Part shown: positions 8,974 through 19,058 of the stretch, one piece after another | How positions within the stretch are numbered: position 1 is the first letter of the stretch | Layout: every line of letters starts with the position of its first letter | Position numbers and translations under genes: made by a program | Assembly: GCF_024498135.1 (NCBI RefSeq) | Contig: NZ_JANHOH010000001.1 | Coordinates: forward strand, 248,001-312,000 | Direction: 5' to 3' | Source: Mucilaginibacter aquariorum | GTDB lineage: Bacteria > Bacteroidota > Bacteroidia > Sphingobacteriales > Sphingobacteriaceae | DNA: 64,000 nucleotides | The notes under the pieces: model-generated | The model's input: the letters and a program-made list of their open reading frames with translations, nothing else | Told to the model about the DNA's origin: nothing | Databases searched by the model: none

Positions 8974-9166
8974 TGCGTAAAGGTAAATAAAGCTGCAATA
9001 TCGGCATGCTCTTGTGTAAAAAAATACATGAAAGAGTGATACTAATGTTTCCTTGGTAGGTTTGTCATAAAACTATTACCAAAACACAGTTAAGAAAATG
9101 GTTCGCGTGTTTAATGTCAGGAAATTTTAAAATAGATTTGCTCTGACATCATTGCTAAACAACTAC

Positions 9167-11845
9167 ATGAAAATGCCGCAACTTTTACGCATCAATAAGC
9201 TAAATTTTAGAATAGTATTCACCCTGACAGTATTGCTTACAGTTAGGTTTACAGCGCATGCACAAAATAGCTACGAGTTAAATACCGGCTGGAAATGCGC
9301 TGCAATAAAAGATGTAAAGCAAGATGGATACCAGCTAAGCGGTGCCTCTTTTAACAGCAATAGCTGGATGCCTGCAACCGTACCGGGTACGGTTTTAACA
9401 ACGTTGTTAAACAATAAAAAAATTCCTGATCCATTTTATGGGATGAATAACGAGCTGATCCCGGATATTTATAAAACAGGTGCGGAGTATTATACCTATT
9501 GGTTTGTTAAAGAATTTAATGAGTTGCCTGCAACTGCAGGTAACCAGGTATATCTTAATTTAAGAGGGGTTAATTACAGCTGCGATATTTATTTGAATGG
9601 TCATAAACTGAACAAAACCCTCCAAAAGGGGATGTTTTTACGCTTTTCCTATAATATAACACCATTTGTAGCTAAGAACGGGCATAATAAATTAGCCATT
9701 TTGGTTTATCCGCCCGATGTTTTGGGTAACGCTAACGGCGGCCAGGGTGGCGATGGTACCATCGCGCGTAACGTAGGTTTGCAATATACCGCCGGATGGG
9801 ATTGGATACAGCCCGTGCGCGATAGGAATACAGGCATTTGGGATAAAGTAACCATAAAGAAAACTAGCCCGGTGCGTATAACCGATACTCATGTAATTAC
9901 CAAAGTTCCGGGAGTAAGGCGGTTTGACGGTTTTCAACAGCCCGCAACTATAAAATTTGAAGCAGAAGTAAACAACCCTACCGCGAAAATAGTGAGGGGT
10001 GTATTAAATTATGAAATTGCAGGTGCGGCCGTATCAAAGAACGTTACCTTAAAACCTAATGCTACAGTAACCGTAACACTTAACGATTATATACTTAAAA
10101 ACCCGAAGCTTTGGTGGCCGAATGGTTACGGCCCACAAAACCTTTACGATGTTAAGGTGAAGTTTGTAATTAACGGCAAAACGGTTTCAGACCAGCAATC
10201 GCTAAAAGTAGGGGTGCGCGAAATACAAAGCGAATGGAACGAGCATACCGGTAGCCGGCAAATCGCTGTTAACGGGCAAAAAATATTTATTAAAGGAGGG
10301 AACTGGATAATATCTGACGCTATGCTGCGCCTGTCAGATCTTCGTTATGATGCCGAGGTACGCTTTCACCACGATATGAACCTTAACTTGATCAGGGTTT
10401 GGGGCGGTGCCATGATAGAACGGCCCGAATTTTATGATGCTTGTGACAGATATGGATTGCTTGTTTTCCAGGACCTGTGGGGATCTGGCGATTGTAATGG
10501 CCGTTGGATTGACCCCATGAAGCTGGATGACCAATGGACCAGGAGGCAGTATCCTAATAATCATCGTTTATTCCTGCGATCTGCCGAGGATCAGATAAAA
10601 ATGATCCGTAATCATGCGTCCCTAGCAATTTGGTGCGGTGGCAATGAAATAACCCCGCCGGAAGATATTTTGGTGGCTTTAAAGGATACTATTTTACCAA
10701 AGTTGGATAATACCCGCTGGTTTGTAGATTATTCCAACTCCGAAGAAATGTCGCGCAATGTTTGGGGCGGTAACGGCGACGGCCCTTATGGCATCCAGCC
10801 GTTATCTGTTTTTTGGGAACATCAAACTTATCCTTTTAACTCAGAAATAGGCTCGGTAGGGGTGGGCGATTATGAATCATTAAAAAGATTTATCCCCGCG
10901 CAAAACCAAATAGCGCCTGTTTATGATGAACAAACTCACAAAACAAAAATGGATAGTGTTTGGGCTTACCATAAATATATTGGTTATGATACCAGCATTA
11001 ATAAATATGGCAAGGCCAAAAATGCAGAAGATTTTGCGCGCAAGGCACAGTTAGTTAACTATGATCAGTATCGTGGACTTGCAGAAGGGTTTACAGCACA
11101 TATGTGGGACTGGTACACCGGTTTTATAATCTGGAAAACGCAAAACCCGTGGACCGCAATGCGTGGCCAGATGTATGATTATTACCTTGACCCCAACGCT
11201 TGTTTATACGGTCTTCATAATGGCAGCGAACCTCTGCATGTAATGTGCAACCCGGTAACCGGTATGGTGACGCTGGCTAATAATACCTTTAAACCAAAAC
11301 GCAGTATGATGCTTGTTGTTAAAACTTTTGATATGGATGGGAAAGAAAAACTGCTTACCCAAGTGTTTGTGGACATTGTGCCTTCGTCAACCAAAAAGAT
11401 CTTGTCAGTAAAAAAGGCGATGGATGAAATGGCGGCAAAGGAGGGTGGTTTCCTTTCCCTGCAACTATTAAATACCGATAAAAGTGTAATAAGTGAAAAC
11501 CTGTATTGGCTACCGGATAGCAAAGGAGAGTTCTCAGGTCTGCAAAATATGAAGGCTGATGGCCTGGTAAGCACAACCCGCTTTATAAAACCCGGAAAAA
11601 TTGAGGTTATACTGAATAATAAACAACAAAAGATGCTTTCGTTCTTCAACAGAATATCTTTAATAGATCAGGATACCAAACAAAGAATATTACCAGCCTT
11701 TTATACTGATAACTATATCTCGGTTTTACCCGGGGCCGAAAAAAAGATCATAGTTGAATATCCGGTTACAACCGGTAAAAATTTGACAATTGAAATTGAT
11801 GGCTGGAACTCAGCAGCTAAAACAACTATAAAAATTCAAAACTGA
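9167..11845 (+). CDS. Secreted GH2 glycosidase, exo-beta-glucosaminidase/mannosidase type
   Basis: An 892-residue protein from ATG 9167 (a TTG at 9152 is an alternative) with a signal peptide ending near HAQ. Order of domains: N-terminal jelly-roll sugar-binding domain (about 30-210), immunoglobulin-like domain (about 215-345) ending in the LWWPNGYGPQNLYDV block, TIM barrel (about 355-650), then C-terminal Ig-like domains. The barrel carries NLIRVWGGAMIE and the acid/base Glu in WCGGNE (residue 494); Glu560 in FNSEIG is the likely nucleophile. This layout matches exo-beta-D-glucosaminidases (CsxA type) and related beta-mannosidases, which release single sugars from the non-reducing end. Substrate preference is not certain. 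A strong hairpin at 11888 separates it from the convergent DUF1080 gene. Confidence 0.85.
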   Translation: MKMPQLLRINKLNFRIVFTLTVLLTVRFTAHAQNSYELNTGWKCAAIKDVKQDGYQLSGASFNSNSWMPATVPGTVLTTLLNNKKIPDPFYGMNNELIPDIYKTGAEYYTYWFVKEFNELPATAGNQVYLNLRGVNYSCDIYLNGHKLNKTLQKGMFLRFSYNITPFVAKNGHNKLAILVYPPDVLGNANGGQGGDGTIARNVGLQYTAGWDWIQPVRDRNTGIWDKVTIKKTSPVRITDTHVITKVPGVRRFDGFQQPATIKFEAEVNNPTAKIVRGVLNYEIAGAAVSKNVTLKPNATVTVTLNDYILKNPKLWWPNGYGPQNLYDVKVKFVINGKTVSDQQSLKVGVREIQSEWNEHTGSRQIAVNGQKIFIKGGNWIISDAMLRLSDLRYDAEVRFHHDMNLNLIRVWGGAMIERPEFYDACDRYGLLVFQDLWGSGDCNGRWIDPMKLDDQWTRRQYPNNHRLFLRSAEDQIKMIRNHASLAIWCGGNEITPPEDILVALKDTILPKLDNTRWFVDYSNSEEMSRNVWGGNGDGPYGIQPLSVFWEHQTYPFNSEIGSVGVGDYESLKRFIPAQNQIAPVYDEQTHKTKMDSVWAYHKYIGYDTSINKYGKAKNAEDFARKAQLVNYDQYRGLAEGFTAHMWDWYTGFIIWKTQNPWTAMRGQMYDYYLDPNACLYGLHNGSEPLHVMCNPVTGMVTLANNTFKPKRSMMLVVKTFDMDGKEKLLTQVFVDIVPSSTKKILSVKKAMDEMAAKEGGFLSLQLLNTDKSVISENLYWLPDSKGEFSGLQNMKADGLVSTTRFIKPGKIEVILNNKQQKMLSFFNRISLIDQDTKQRILPAFYTDNYISVLPGAEKKIIVEYPVTTGKNLTIEIDGWNSAAKTTIKIQN

Positions 11846-11887
11846 TTATTGAGTTATAAAGCCCTGTATTTGAATAGGTAGGGTCAT

Positions 11888-11929
11888 TAATAAGTAGAGC
11901 CGCATTGTTTAATGCGGCTCTACTTATTA
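11888..11929. terminator. Bidirectional hairpin terminator
   Basis: A perfect 19-bp inverted repeat (11888-11906 with 11911-11929) around the loop GTTT. It lies between the convergent GH2 and DUF1080 genes. AT-rich ends of the stem supply short U-runs in both directions, so it can stop transcription from both sides. Confidence 0.8.
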
Positions 11930-11976
11930 GCTATTTGGGATGCGGTAAATCTCTTTAGAGCGCTTACCTGCAATGG

Positions 11977-12963
11977 TTATTTAGCTGGTGTGATAATAAT
12001 ATTCCTGTAATCTATAGGGCCATGGTCGCCTTGAATAAGGAGTGGGCCCGGTTCGCCTTCTTTACTGTCAATAGCACCTCCCGTAAGTCCGGGGATCTCT
12101 TGCTTGCATATAACCATGGTTCCGTTGGCTACAATGGTGATCAACCTGCCTACAAGCGTAATATCGTAAGATTGCCATTCGCCGGGGTTTTTTGCCATCA
12201 TTTTATTGGGTGGAAGGAAACCATAAACCGAACTAAATTGGTTATTAATAGGCTCTGGTTCGCCATTTTTAGTATCAATTACTTGTATCTCGTAACGACC
12301 CCTTAGATATACGCCGCTATTGCTGCCCTGTTTGTAACGAAACTCGATATGCAGTTTGAAATCGTTGAACTTTTTATCGCTTATCAGGTTAGCACCCGAT
12401 TTTAGGCTTCGCAAAATGCCATTTTCAACTGTCCACTGGTTCTTGCCATCAGTATGCCAGCCTTTGGTGTCTTTTTCGTTAAACAACTTAATAGGCTTTC
12501 CCCATACGGTTGGTTTTGTTCTGACCAATGAGGGTGCGCGAACGCCGGTGAAAGAGTATGTTTTACCATCGGTATAAACCATGGTGCCTTTTAGGGCATC
12601 GCCGGTTACCTCAAATTCAAAATCCATATTGCGTTTTCCCTCTTCCCATTGCGGCGGGATAGAGAAACTATATTTACCCTCGTTCGGCTTAACTTCTGAA
12701 ATAGGGCGTGCGCTGCCGAAAGCGTAGGTAAAACGGCCAATAAGCGTATGTGTGCCCGACTTTTGAACCTCTAACCACGAAGGAAGGTTTTTGCCATCCT
12801 TCTCAATAGTGATGTCCCATCTGCCTATAACAGCAGGGTCTTTCTCTATTACAAGGTTATTAACCGAGGCTTTAAGCCCGGAAAAAAAGAACAATGTTAA
12901 AACAATTTGCAAGCCTATAAAACGCGAAATGCGTTTGCTGCTAAAAACCGGAAATTTTTTCAT
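11977..12963 (-). CDS. Secreted DUF1080 (3-keto-disaccharide hydrolase-like) protein
   Basis: A 328-residue protein with an N-terminal hydrophobic signal segment (FIGLQIVLTLFFFSGLKA). Residues about 40-145 form a beta-rich domain opening with IGRWDITIEKDGKNLPSW. Residues about 158-326 are a DUF1080/PF06439 domain, marked by KLFNEKDTKGWH, WTVENGILRS, FKLHIEFRYKQGSNSGVYLRGRYEIQV and PLLIQGDHGPIDYRNI at the end. Members of this concanavalin-like family include hydrolases of 3-keto-disaccharides and many unassigned glycan-acting proteins. It lies downstream of, and on the same strand as, the SusC-SusD-DUF4397 set, but a hairpin at 13049-13073 probably separates their transcripts. Confidence 0.8.
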   Translation of the reverse strand: MKKFPVFSSKRISRFIGLQIVLTLFFFSGLKASVNNLVIEKDPAVIGRWDITIEKDGKNLPSWLEVQKSGTHTLIGRFTYAFGSARPISEVKPNEGKYSFSIPPQWEEGKRNMDFEFEVTGDALKGTMVYTDGKTYSFTGVRAPSLVRTKPTVWGKPIKLFNEKDTKGWHTDGKNQWTVENGILRSLKSGANLISDKKFNDFKLHIEFRYKQGSNSGVYLRGRYEIQVIDTKNGEPEPINNQFSSVYGFLPPNKMMAKNPGEWQSYDITLVGRLITIVANGTMVICKQEIPGLTGGAIDSKEGEPGPLLIQGDHGPIDYRNIIITPAK

Positions 12964-13048
12964 ATGTTGTTAAATGAGTGTTAAATCTACAAACTAAATC
13001 AACAATACAAAGAGAATTGTTCTCCGTTATTTAATACAATAGCAATGA

Positions 13049-13073
13049 AACAGCCACCGCTTTGGTGGCTGTT
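13049..13073 (-). terminator. Terminator after the minus-strand SusCD unit
   Basis: A 10-bp perfect stem (AACAGCCACC at 13049-13058 with its complement at 13064-13073) and a 5-nt loop lie just beyond the DUF4397 stop at 13079. Read on the minus strand it is followed by TTTCATT, a short U-run. It fits the end of the SusC-SusD-DUF4397 transcript. Confidence 0.65.
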
Positions 13074-13078
13074 CTAGT

Positions 13079-13993
13079 TTACTTATTTGTATAATAGGTA
13101 ATGCCCGGCGCGTTGTAATAAATTTCGGGCGCTGTAGTTGTTGGGTCGCCTACCGGCTTTGTTGGCCTTGTAGTACCTTTTAAGGTTATATCAGTACCCG
13201 GAACCGCGTAATCAGCAGCCAAACCACGGCCAATTACGGTGTAGTACCTGCCCGGAGCTAACGGTATATCGGCAGTAATTGTTCCAAAAGTGGTTGTGGT
13301 GCCCGCTATAACCATTTGAAACTTGTAGTTAGTTGTGCTTGCCTGGTTAACGTCTACAGGTACAAAGTCTGTTACTGTTCCGTAACTTATATTGCTGATA
13401 ATGGGTAGTGTTGTAGCTGTGCCTCCTGCTAAAGTAAAGGTACCATTCAAATCTACCGCTCCGCCATTAGGTACTGTATTAGCAAACCTAATAAATGCCT
13501 TATTAGCGATGGGAGCAGGGAATTTATCTTCCACTACTTTCACGGTTAACCCATTTGTTGTTGCCCCGGGCAGGCCCATTAAAAATGCAGAGTAGGCCGA
13601 ACCATCGGCGCTGCTTTGTGTAACCTCGCCAATAACAGTAGCCGGTGCAATGGTCTGCGCGCTTTTTAATACCGGGGATGGGGTAGCCGCGATAAATTTT
13701 ATTGCAGTACTGCCGGATGGTACAGATACGTAATTGTTAGCCGGGAACACCGATAAATAACCAAAGCCGGTAGTTACCGCTGTAATGAGGTTATTATCAG
13801 TTACAGAATAGGTGGTAGTTGCTGAAACCTTTGTACCATTCACATAGCCGTCAACGGCAGGTACTCCGGGAGCAACGTGTATCAGTTTTATTTGTGTACC
13901 GGTAGTTAGATCGCCTACCTGCGTTATTTTGGTTTTGGTACAACCCGCCATTAACAATAGCAGGCTGCACGCTATATATATTAATTTTTTCAT
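13079..13993 (-). CDS. DUF4397 surface lipoprotein
   Basis: A 304-residue protein when started at ATG 13993, which gives a proper lipoprotein signal with lipobox LMAGC (Cys18); the longer frame would overlap the SusD gene by about 45 bp. The mature part holds two DUF4397 repeats, seen as IKLIHVAPGVPAVDGYVNG near the start and AFIRFANTVPNGGAVDLNG in the second half. The family is beta-rich and found as cell-surface lipoproteins; function is unknown. It follows SusD by 13 bp and so probably belongs to the same transcript and the same surface complex. Confidence 0.75.
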   Translation of the reverse strand: MKKLIYIACSLLLLMAGCTKTKITQVGDLTTGTQIKLIHVAPGVPAVDGYVNGTKVSATTTYSVTDNNLITAVTTGFGYLSVFPANNYVSVPSGSTAIKFIAATPSPVLKSAQTIAPATVIGEVTQSSADGSAYSAFLMGLPGATTNGLTVKVVEDKFPAPIANKAFIRFANTVPNGGAVDLNGTFTLAGGTATTLPIISNISYGTVTDFVPVDVNQASTTNYKFQMVIAGTTTTFGTITADIPLAPGRYYTVIGRGLAADYAVPGTDITLKGTTRPTKPVGDPTTTAPEIYYNAPGITYYTNK

Positions 13994-14006
13994 GTCCGTT
14001 AAATGC

Positions 14007-15581
14007 TTAAGGTAATACAAACCATGGTTTTTTAGTGTGATAATCCGCATCAAGCGCGCCTATTAACTTAAGGGCCGGCACATTCCAGATATACTCAGAA
14101 TTGTATCTTGGGCGCAACCGATATACTTGTTTGCCTGCATTATCCGGATAAATGGTAGTGGGGATAACATATCCCTGAAAAATGCTCGTACTATAGTCAT
14201 ATCTGCGCATATCAGACCATGCCTCGGGTGCGCCCCAAACAAACAGGGAAATGAACTTTTGTTGAAGAATGTCGCTCAGTTGCAATGCGGCCGCATTTTG
14301 ACGAACAGACGGACCCGCTAAATAACTATCAATTGCAGTTTGCGAAATGTATTTTTGGGTTCCGGTTAATGAACTGCCTATTGGTGGGTTGCTCACAAAA
14401 TCAAGCGCCCCTTTTACACCATTGATATAAGTCGTATATGCCCCTTGAAGGTCGCCCTTCTTAAATAACGTTTCCGAAACAAAAAACTGTAACTCGGAGT
14501 AGGTCATGAGCACTCCTCTGGAATTGTCATTGAAGATGTATTTTGCAGATGGTGTGCCCGAGTTAGCTGTGGTTGCACCCGCCATGGCAGGTATAGATAT
14601 GTTTGCATCGGCCGTATTAGGATCCCCAAGCGGCGCTACAACACCACGGAAAGCCCTGTCTTTACTTCGCGCAAGCAAAAGCGGTAAGCGTGGGTCTGCA
14701 AGGGTATCCTGCTCGGTAGCGCTTGCCAATATCCTGCCATCTAATAGTTTCACGATGTAGTCTGACTGGCGGAAACTTGGGATATTACCACGTGTTGGCC
14801 CCCAGAAGTTAGCATCGCCTGATTGTGAGCCGGTGCACTGTACACTAGCATTATCGGCATTGCTTACAAACGAACTATCAACATATTTCTTAACCAGATC
14901 TGCATTGAATGTCGATTTATTACTTAAATGCAGCGTGTTTTGCGCAAGTATGGCATAAACAAATTTCCGCCACTTAAGCAGGTCGCCATAATACATATAA
15001 TCGCCTTTTGCTAATGAGGCGGAAGTGTTACCATTCGTATTTATGGCAAGGTTAAGATAGTTAAGGGCTGTCTGGCAATCTTTAACCACTTCTGCGTAAA
15101 CGTAATCTGGGCTATCGTAATTAAAGGTGAGTTTTGTAGGGTCATACGCTTCCTTTATAACCATGTTGTTGTACTCATCGGCCCCGTTCTGCCATCCCCA
15201 GGCCCTTAATGCCCATCCTACACCAATGTAATCATATTTTTTACCCGCTATGGCATCCTGCATCATCAGGTTCACGTTTTGGCCAAGGCTAAAATAAACC
15301 GTGCGCCACATTTCGCCACCCGAGTCACTACCGGGGATATATCCTTCCTGATCCCACACGTTAAGGGCTGTGGGGGCGCCCCATATTTGCACGTACTGGC
15401 CAATATAACGGCTGTCATACCAGTTACCCCGGGCCATACCGGCCAGCATTGGTGGTAATAGCGTGCTTGCATCAACACTGGTTGGCGCATTTGGGTTATC
15501 GTTTATATCGACGAATTTTTTACAACTACTGGCAATGCCTATGGTAAGCAGTGCCGTAAATATATATATGATCTTTTTCAT
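14007..15581 (-). CDS. SusD/RagB-like nutrient-binding lipoprotein (SusD-like_2 type)
   Basis: A 524-residue lipoprotein with lipobox SSC at Cys20. The start of the mature protein, KKFVDINDNPNAPTSVDAS, and the motif PPMLAGMARGNWYDSRYIGQY are characteristic of the SusD-like_2 (PF12771) subfamily, which has TPR-like helices and sits as a lid on a SusC transporter. The C-terminal block EAWSDMRRYDYS is the usual conserved end. It lies 9 bp after the SusC stop and 13 bp before the DUF4397 gene. Length is normal. Ligand is unknown; the pair binds and imports oligosaccharides or peptides across the outer membrane. Confidence 0.9.
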   Translation of the reverse strand: MKKIIYIFTALLTIGIASSCKKFVDINDNPNAPTSVDASTLLPPMLAGMARGNWYDSRYIGQYVQIWGAPTALNVWDQEGYIPGSDSGGEMWRTVYFSLGQNVNLMMQDAIAGKKYDYIGVGWALRAWGWQNGADEYNNMVIKEAYDPTKLTFNYDSPDYVYAEVVKDCQTALNYLNLAINTNGNTSASLAKGDYMYYGDLLKWRKFVYAILAQNTLHLSNKSTFNADLVKKYVDSSFVSNADNASVQCTGSQSGDANFWGPTRGNIPSFRQSDYIVKLLDGRILASATEQDTLADPRLPLLLARSKDRAFRGVVAPLGDPNTADANISIPAMAGATTANSGTPSAKYIFNDNSRGVLMTYSELQFFVSETLFKKGDLQGAYTTYINGVKGALDFVSNPPIGSSLTGTQKYISQTAIDSYLAGPSVRQNAAALQLSDILQQKFISLFVWGAPEAWSDMRRYDYSTSIFQGYVIPTTIYPDNAGKQVYRLRPRYNSEYIWNVPALKLIGALDADYHTKKPWFVLP

Positions 15582-15590
15582 GGTGTCTGC

Positions 15591-18500
15591 TTATAATTTT
15601 ACTCTTAAACCTAAAGAAATGGTGCGCGGTGTAGCAACCGTTCCGTAATCAAAGCCGGCTGATCCGGAGCCTCGTGTTGATGAATTGTTACCGTTAACAT
15701 CAGGGTCGGCACCAGAGTAATTGGTTATCAGGAACAGATCTGTTGCGGTAACAAACACACTGGCGGTCTTAAATACTTTTGAGCGCGCCAGTAAAGTTTT
15801 AGGAAGGGAATAGTTAAGTGTAACATCCCTCAATCTTACCCAGTTTACGTCGTGCTCAACAAAATCTGATTCAACGGCGCTTGAATAATAGGTAGTTTGA
15901 TAGTATGGTGTTACCTGGATGGTGTTCGCGGTTGGCGTAGCGCTGTTTTCGTTGCCATCTTTTAACACGCCGGGTATAATACGTGGCTGCATCCTGTCAA
16001 GGGTACGGGCGCTTAAACCATAACGGGTAAGGAATAATTCATTTGCGTTAAATACATCGCCGCCTTTGCGGATATCAAACAGGAAGGACAGGTTTAGAGA
16101 TTTGTATGTGAAGTTATTGCCAAAGCCGATGGTGAAGTCTGGTTGCCGATCGCCCGAGGTAACAAAGGCGTTGTTTGAAATGGGTAAACCGCTTGATGGA
16201 TCTACCAATATCTGGCCTTTGTTGTTACGTGCATAGGTATAGGTGGCAATATTTGTTAAACTACTGCCCGGGAATAAACTGGCGCGCGCGTTAGCGTAGA
16301 TCCAGGTATCGGAATTATAAAACTCCGGAAGGTCCCCAAGGTTGATCACCTTACCCCGGTTTAGGGTAAAGTTTATAAATGTGCTCCAGTTAAAGTCGGT
16401 TGTTTTAATGGGCACGCCGGTCAGTTGTGCCTCGATACCACGGTTTCTTATCTCTCCGCCGTTAACAAACTCCAGGATATATCCTGATGCATAGCTGATC
16501 CTCGGGTCGAAGATCTGGTCTGTAGCGCGGTACTGGTAAAAGCTGATATCGGCACCTAAGCGGCCCTGGAAGAATTGTAGCTCTGCGCCAAAATCCAGCT
16601 GGTAATCTTTTTCCGGACGCAGGTTAGGGTTGTTTCCGGTAACATCATAAGCAAAACCACCACCTGTTGTGCCCTGCTGTATAACGCTCGATTTAATTTT
16701 GTACGGGGCATATGGGTCTTTACCCACACCGGCGTATGAGAACCTTAGTTTACCATAAGATAAGATCTTGTTATCCTTTAACCCTGGCAACTCGGTAAAA
16801 ATAAAACCCGCGCCAAAAGAAGGGTAGAAGAAGGTGTTATTTGCAGTTCCGGATAAACGGGATGAATAATCCTGCCTCCCGGTTGCATTAATGGTGATCA
16901 TCTCTTTGTAAACGATCCCTAAACGAGCTATCTGACCAATGCGGCGGGTCTCGAAGAAGTTGCTCGAGTTGCGCTGCGTGGTTGGTGTAGTGTTGTTTAT
17001 CGTGTTAAAATCGGGCTGCAGGAACTTCTCTCCGTAGAAACCATTTATCTGGTCGCGGTTATCAAATATTTCCGCACCCAGGGCAAGAGTTGTCCGGAAA
17101 TCGCCGAAGGTCTTTTTTACAGTAGCGAACAACGATCCGTTAGTAAGCAGATTGTTGTCGTTATAATTATCAATGATACCGCCGGTGGCAATACCATTGG
17201 TAGCTGCAAAACTGTTTAAAGGTGAGTTTTGATAAGAGGAGCTATACTGACTAAGTAGGTTATTACCATTGGTGGTATAAAAATCGACACCAACAAGCGC
17301 CCTTAAGTTAAGCCAGCTTGCAGCATCAAAAGACAGGTCGACATTGGCTACCATGCGGTTAGTTTTATCCCGGCTGATGTTTTTATTCGCATCCCACAAA
17401 GGGTTATCAAAATCTATAGTAGCATCGGTAACAACATTCGTTAGTTTGGGTGGCAGCAATGTTCTACGGCTGCCATCCGGGTTAAGATAGTTGCGCACAT
17501 CATCGTTGGTTGGCCATGCCAGCGCATTGATATAAGTACCCGAGTTACCTTTGTTTAGCTTACGGTTATCTATATTAAAATAGTTAAAGCTGGCGCTGCT
17601 GCTTAGTTTAGAACTTAATTTTGCTGATCCGGCAAACCTTAGTGATATTTTATCATTATAAGCTACCGGAAGAACACCGCCTGTATGCCTGTACTCTGAT
17701 GATATACGATAGGTTGCCTTATCGCTACCGCCTTCAAGAGCAAGGTTATGCTGTTGGCTAAAGCCCGTTTGAAAAATATTCTGCAGGTTATCATATGTTG
17801 TGGTACCGGGGGCATAGGCAGGGCCAAAGGCGGTCCTAACCAAAGGATCGAGATTACCTGACGAGCCCGGGCCGAATACGTTTTGCACTTTTGGGAAACG
17901 GTAGGCCTTGGCAAAGCTGAAGTTATTGTCGTAAGTTAATGCACCATTGCCACTTGTACCTTTTTTTGTGGTTATAACGATAGCGCCACCTGCTGCATCC
18001 GAGCCATAAACAGCTGCCGCATCCGCGCCTTTTAGCACCGTGATGGTTTCAATATCATCCGGATTTATATCGGCTATACGGTTAGTGAAATCTTGCCGGC
18101 GGTTATCACCGTTAGATGCCAATGCACTTTGGCTTAATGCCTCGTTATTAACACGGATGCCGTCAATAACAAACAAGGGCTGGTTGCTTGCACCAATAGA
18201 AGTGATACCACGCAATACAATAGAGGCAGAAGCTCCTGGTTGGCCGCTTGTGCTGGTAATATTGGCACCCGCTACGCGGCCGGCCAGGGCAGTGACAAAA
18301 TTTTCGCGCTGTGTGGCTTGTACCGCCGATCCTTTTATCACCTGGACAGAGGAGGTAAGATCGCGTTTATCCTGCTTTACACCGAACCCTGTGGTGATAG
18401 AAACCTCTTGCAGGCTTCTTACATCAGTTTGTAATATTACATCAATAGCGCTTTGATCGCCTACTGTACGTTCAGCCGTAGTGTTGCCAATAAAGGAATA

Positions 18501-18716
18501 GACCAATACCTGGCCGGTAGCGGCATTAATGGAGTACTTGCCATTGCCATCAGTACTTACTGCGGTAGTAGTTCCTTTGATCCTGACGGTTGCACCGGGT
18601 ATGGTAAGATTATCGGCGGCTGAGGTGACTGTTCCGGTAATTGTTCGGGTTTGTGCCATTACCTGACTGGCACAACAATTAACCAACAGAAGAAAGATAA
18701 GTAGATGTTTCTTCAT
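15591..18716 (-). CDS. SusC/RagA TonB-dependent outer-membrane transporter
   Basis: A 1041-residue protein with a signal peptide ending VMAQ, a carboxypeptidase-regulatory-like domain (about 25-100: GTVTSAADNLTIPGATVRIKG), a plug domain (about 115-235, with QPLFVIDGIRVNN and LKGADAAAVYGSDAAGGAI) and a 22-strand barrel to the end. It lacks the STN signalling domain present in the second SusC of this window, and no sigma/FecR pair lies beside it, so induction probably uses another route. It works with SusD at 14007-15581. The plug region is in the canonical order and no truncation is seen. Confidence 0.95.
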   Translation of the reverse strand: MKKHLLIFLLLVNCCASQVMAQTRTITGTVTSAADNLTIPGATVRIKGTTTAVSTDGNGKYSINAATGQVLVYSFIGNTTAERTVGDQSAIDVILQTDVRSLQEVSITTGFGVKQDKRDLTSSVQVIKGSAVQATQRENFVTALAGRVAGANITSTSGQPGASASIVLRGITSIGASNQPLFVIDGIRVNNEALSQSALASNGDNRRQDFTNRIADINPDDIETITVLKGADAAAVYGSDAAGGAIVITTKKGTSGNGALTYDNNFSFAKAYRFPKVQNVFGPGSSGNLDPLVRTAFGPAYAPGTTTYDNLQNIFQTGFSQQHNLALEGGSDKATYRISSEYRHTGGVLPVAYNDKISLRFAGSAKLSSKLSSSASFNYFNIDNRKLNKGNSGTYINALAWPTNDDVRNYLNPDGSRRTLLPPKLTNVVTDATIDFDNPLWDANKNISRDKTNRMVANVDLSFDAASWLNLRALVGVDFYTTNGNNLLSQYSSSYQNSPLNSFAATNGIATGGIIDNYNDNNLLTNGSLFATVKKTFGDFRTTLALGAEIFDNRDQINGFYGEKFLQPDFNTINNTTPTTQRNSSNFFETRRIGQIARLGIVYKEMITINATGRQDYSSRLSGTANNTFFYPSFGAGFIFTELPGLKDNKILSYGKLRFSYAGVGKDPYAPYKIKSSVIQQGTTGGGFAYDVTGNNPNLRPEKDYQLDFGAELQFFQGRLGADISFYQYRATDQIFDPRISYASGYILEFVNGGEIRNRGIEAQLTGVPIKTTDFNWSTFINFTLNRGKVINLGDLPEFYNSDTWIYANARASLFPGSSLTNIATYTYARNNKGQILVDPSSGLPISNNAFVTSGDRQPDFTIGFGNNFTYKSLNLSFLFDIRKGGDVFNANELFLTRYGLSARTLDRMQPRIIPGVLKDGNENSATPTANTIQVTPYYQTTYYSSAVESDFVEHDVNWVRLRDVTLNYSLPKTLLARSKVFKTASVFVTATDLFLITNYSGADPDVNGNNSSTRGSGSAGFDYGTVATPRTISLGLRVKL

Positions 18717-19058
18717 ACAATAATTTTAAGGTGAATGTGATATAAAAGTGAATGTAGGGAAACAATTATTAATTAACAATATAAAATACCCATGATATTT
18801 CTTTAGATGAAATTTACAGGGTGAGCAACAATATTGTTACATTGGTATAGATATAAGTTGGGGTATTGGGTTGGTATGGTATTGAATGTTTAAGGAATTG
18901 TAAAGTCAAAAAATTGATGAATATATTTACATTGTAGCCGATGCTGTAAATTAGGCGACCAACCCGTTACAGCATCATAATTATAAAACCAATTAGACAG
19001 TTATTAGGCCGAATTACAGCCGGGCGCAATTCCGGATATGTGAAACAATAATATTAAA
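18717..19058. promoter_or_regulatory. Divergent promoter region
   Basis: This 342-bp AT-rich gap separates the divergently transcribed SusC and dehydratase genes and must hold promoters for both. A perfect 12-bp palindrome AACAATATTGTT at 18827-18838 is the best operator candidate. No clear TAnnTTTG box could be fixed on either strand. Confidence 0.45.

Noticed and set aside
17663..18456. Additional frames within the SusC gene on both strands
   Set aside because: All lie inside an intact SusC reading frame and show composition expected of shadow frames.
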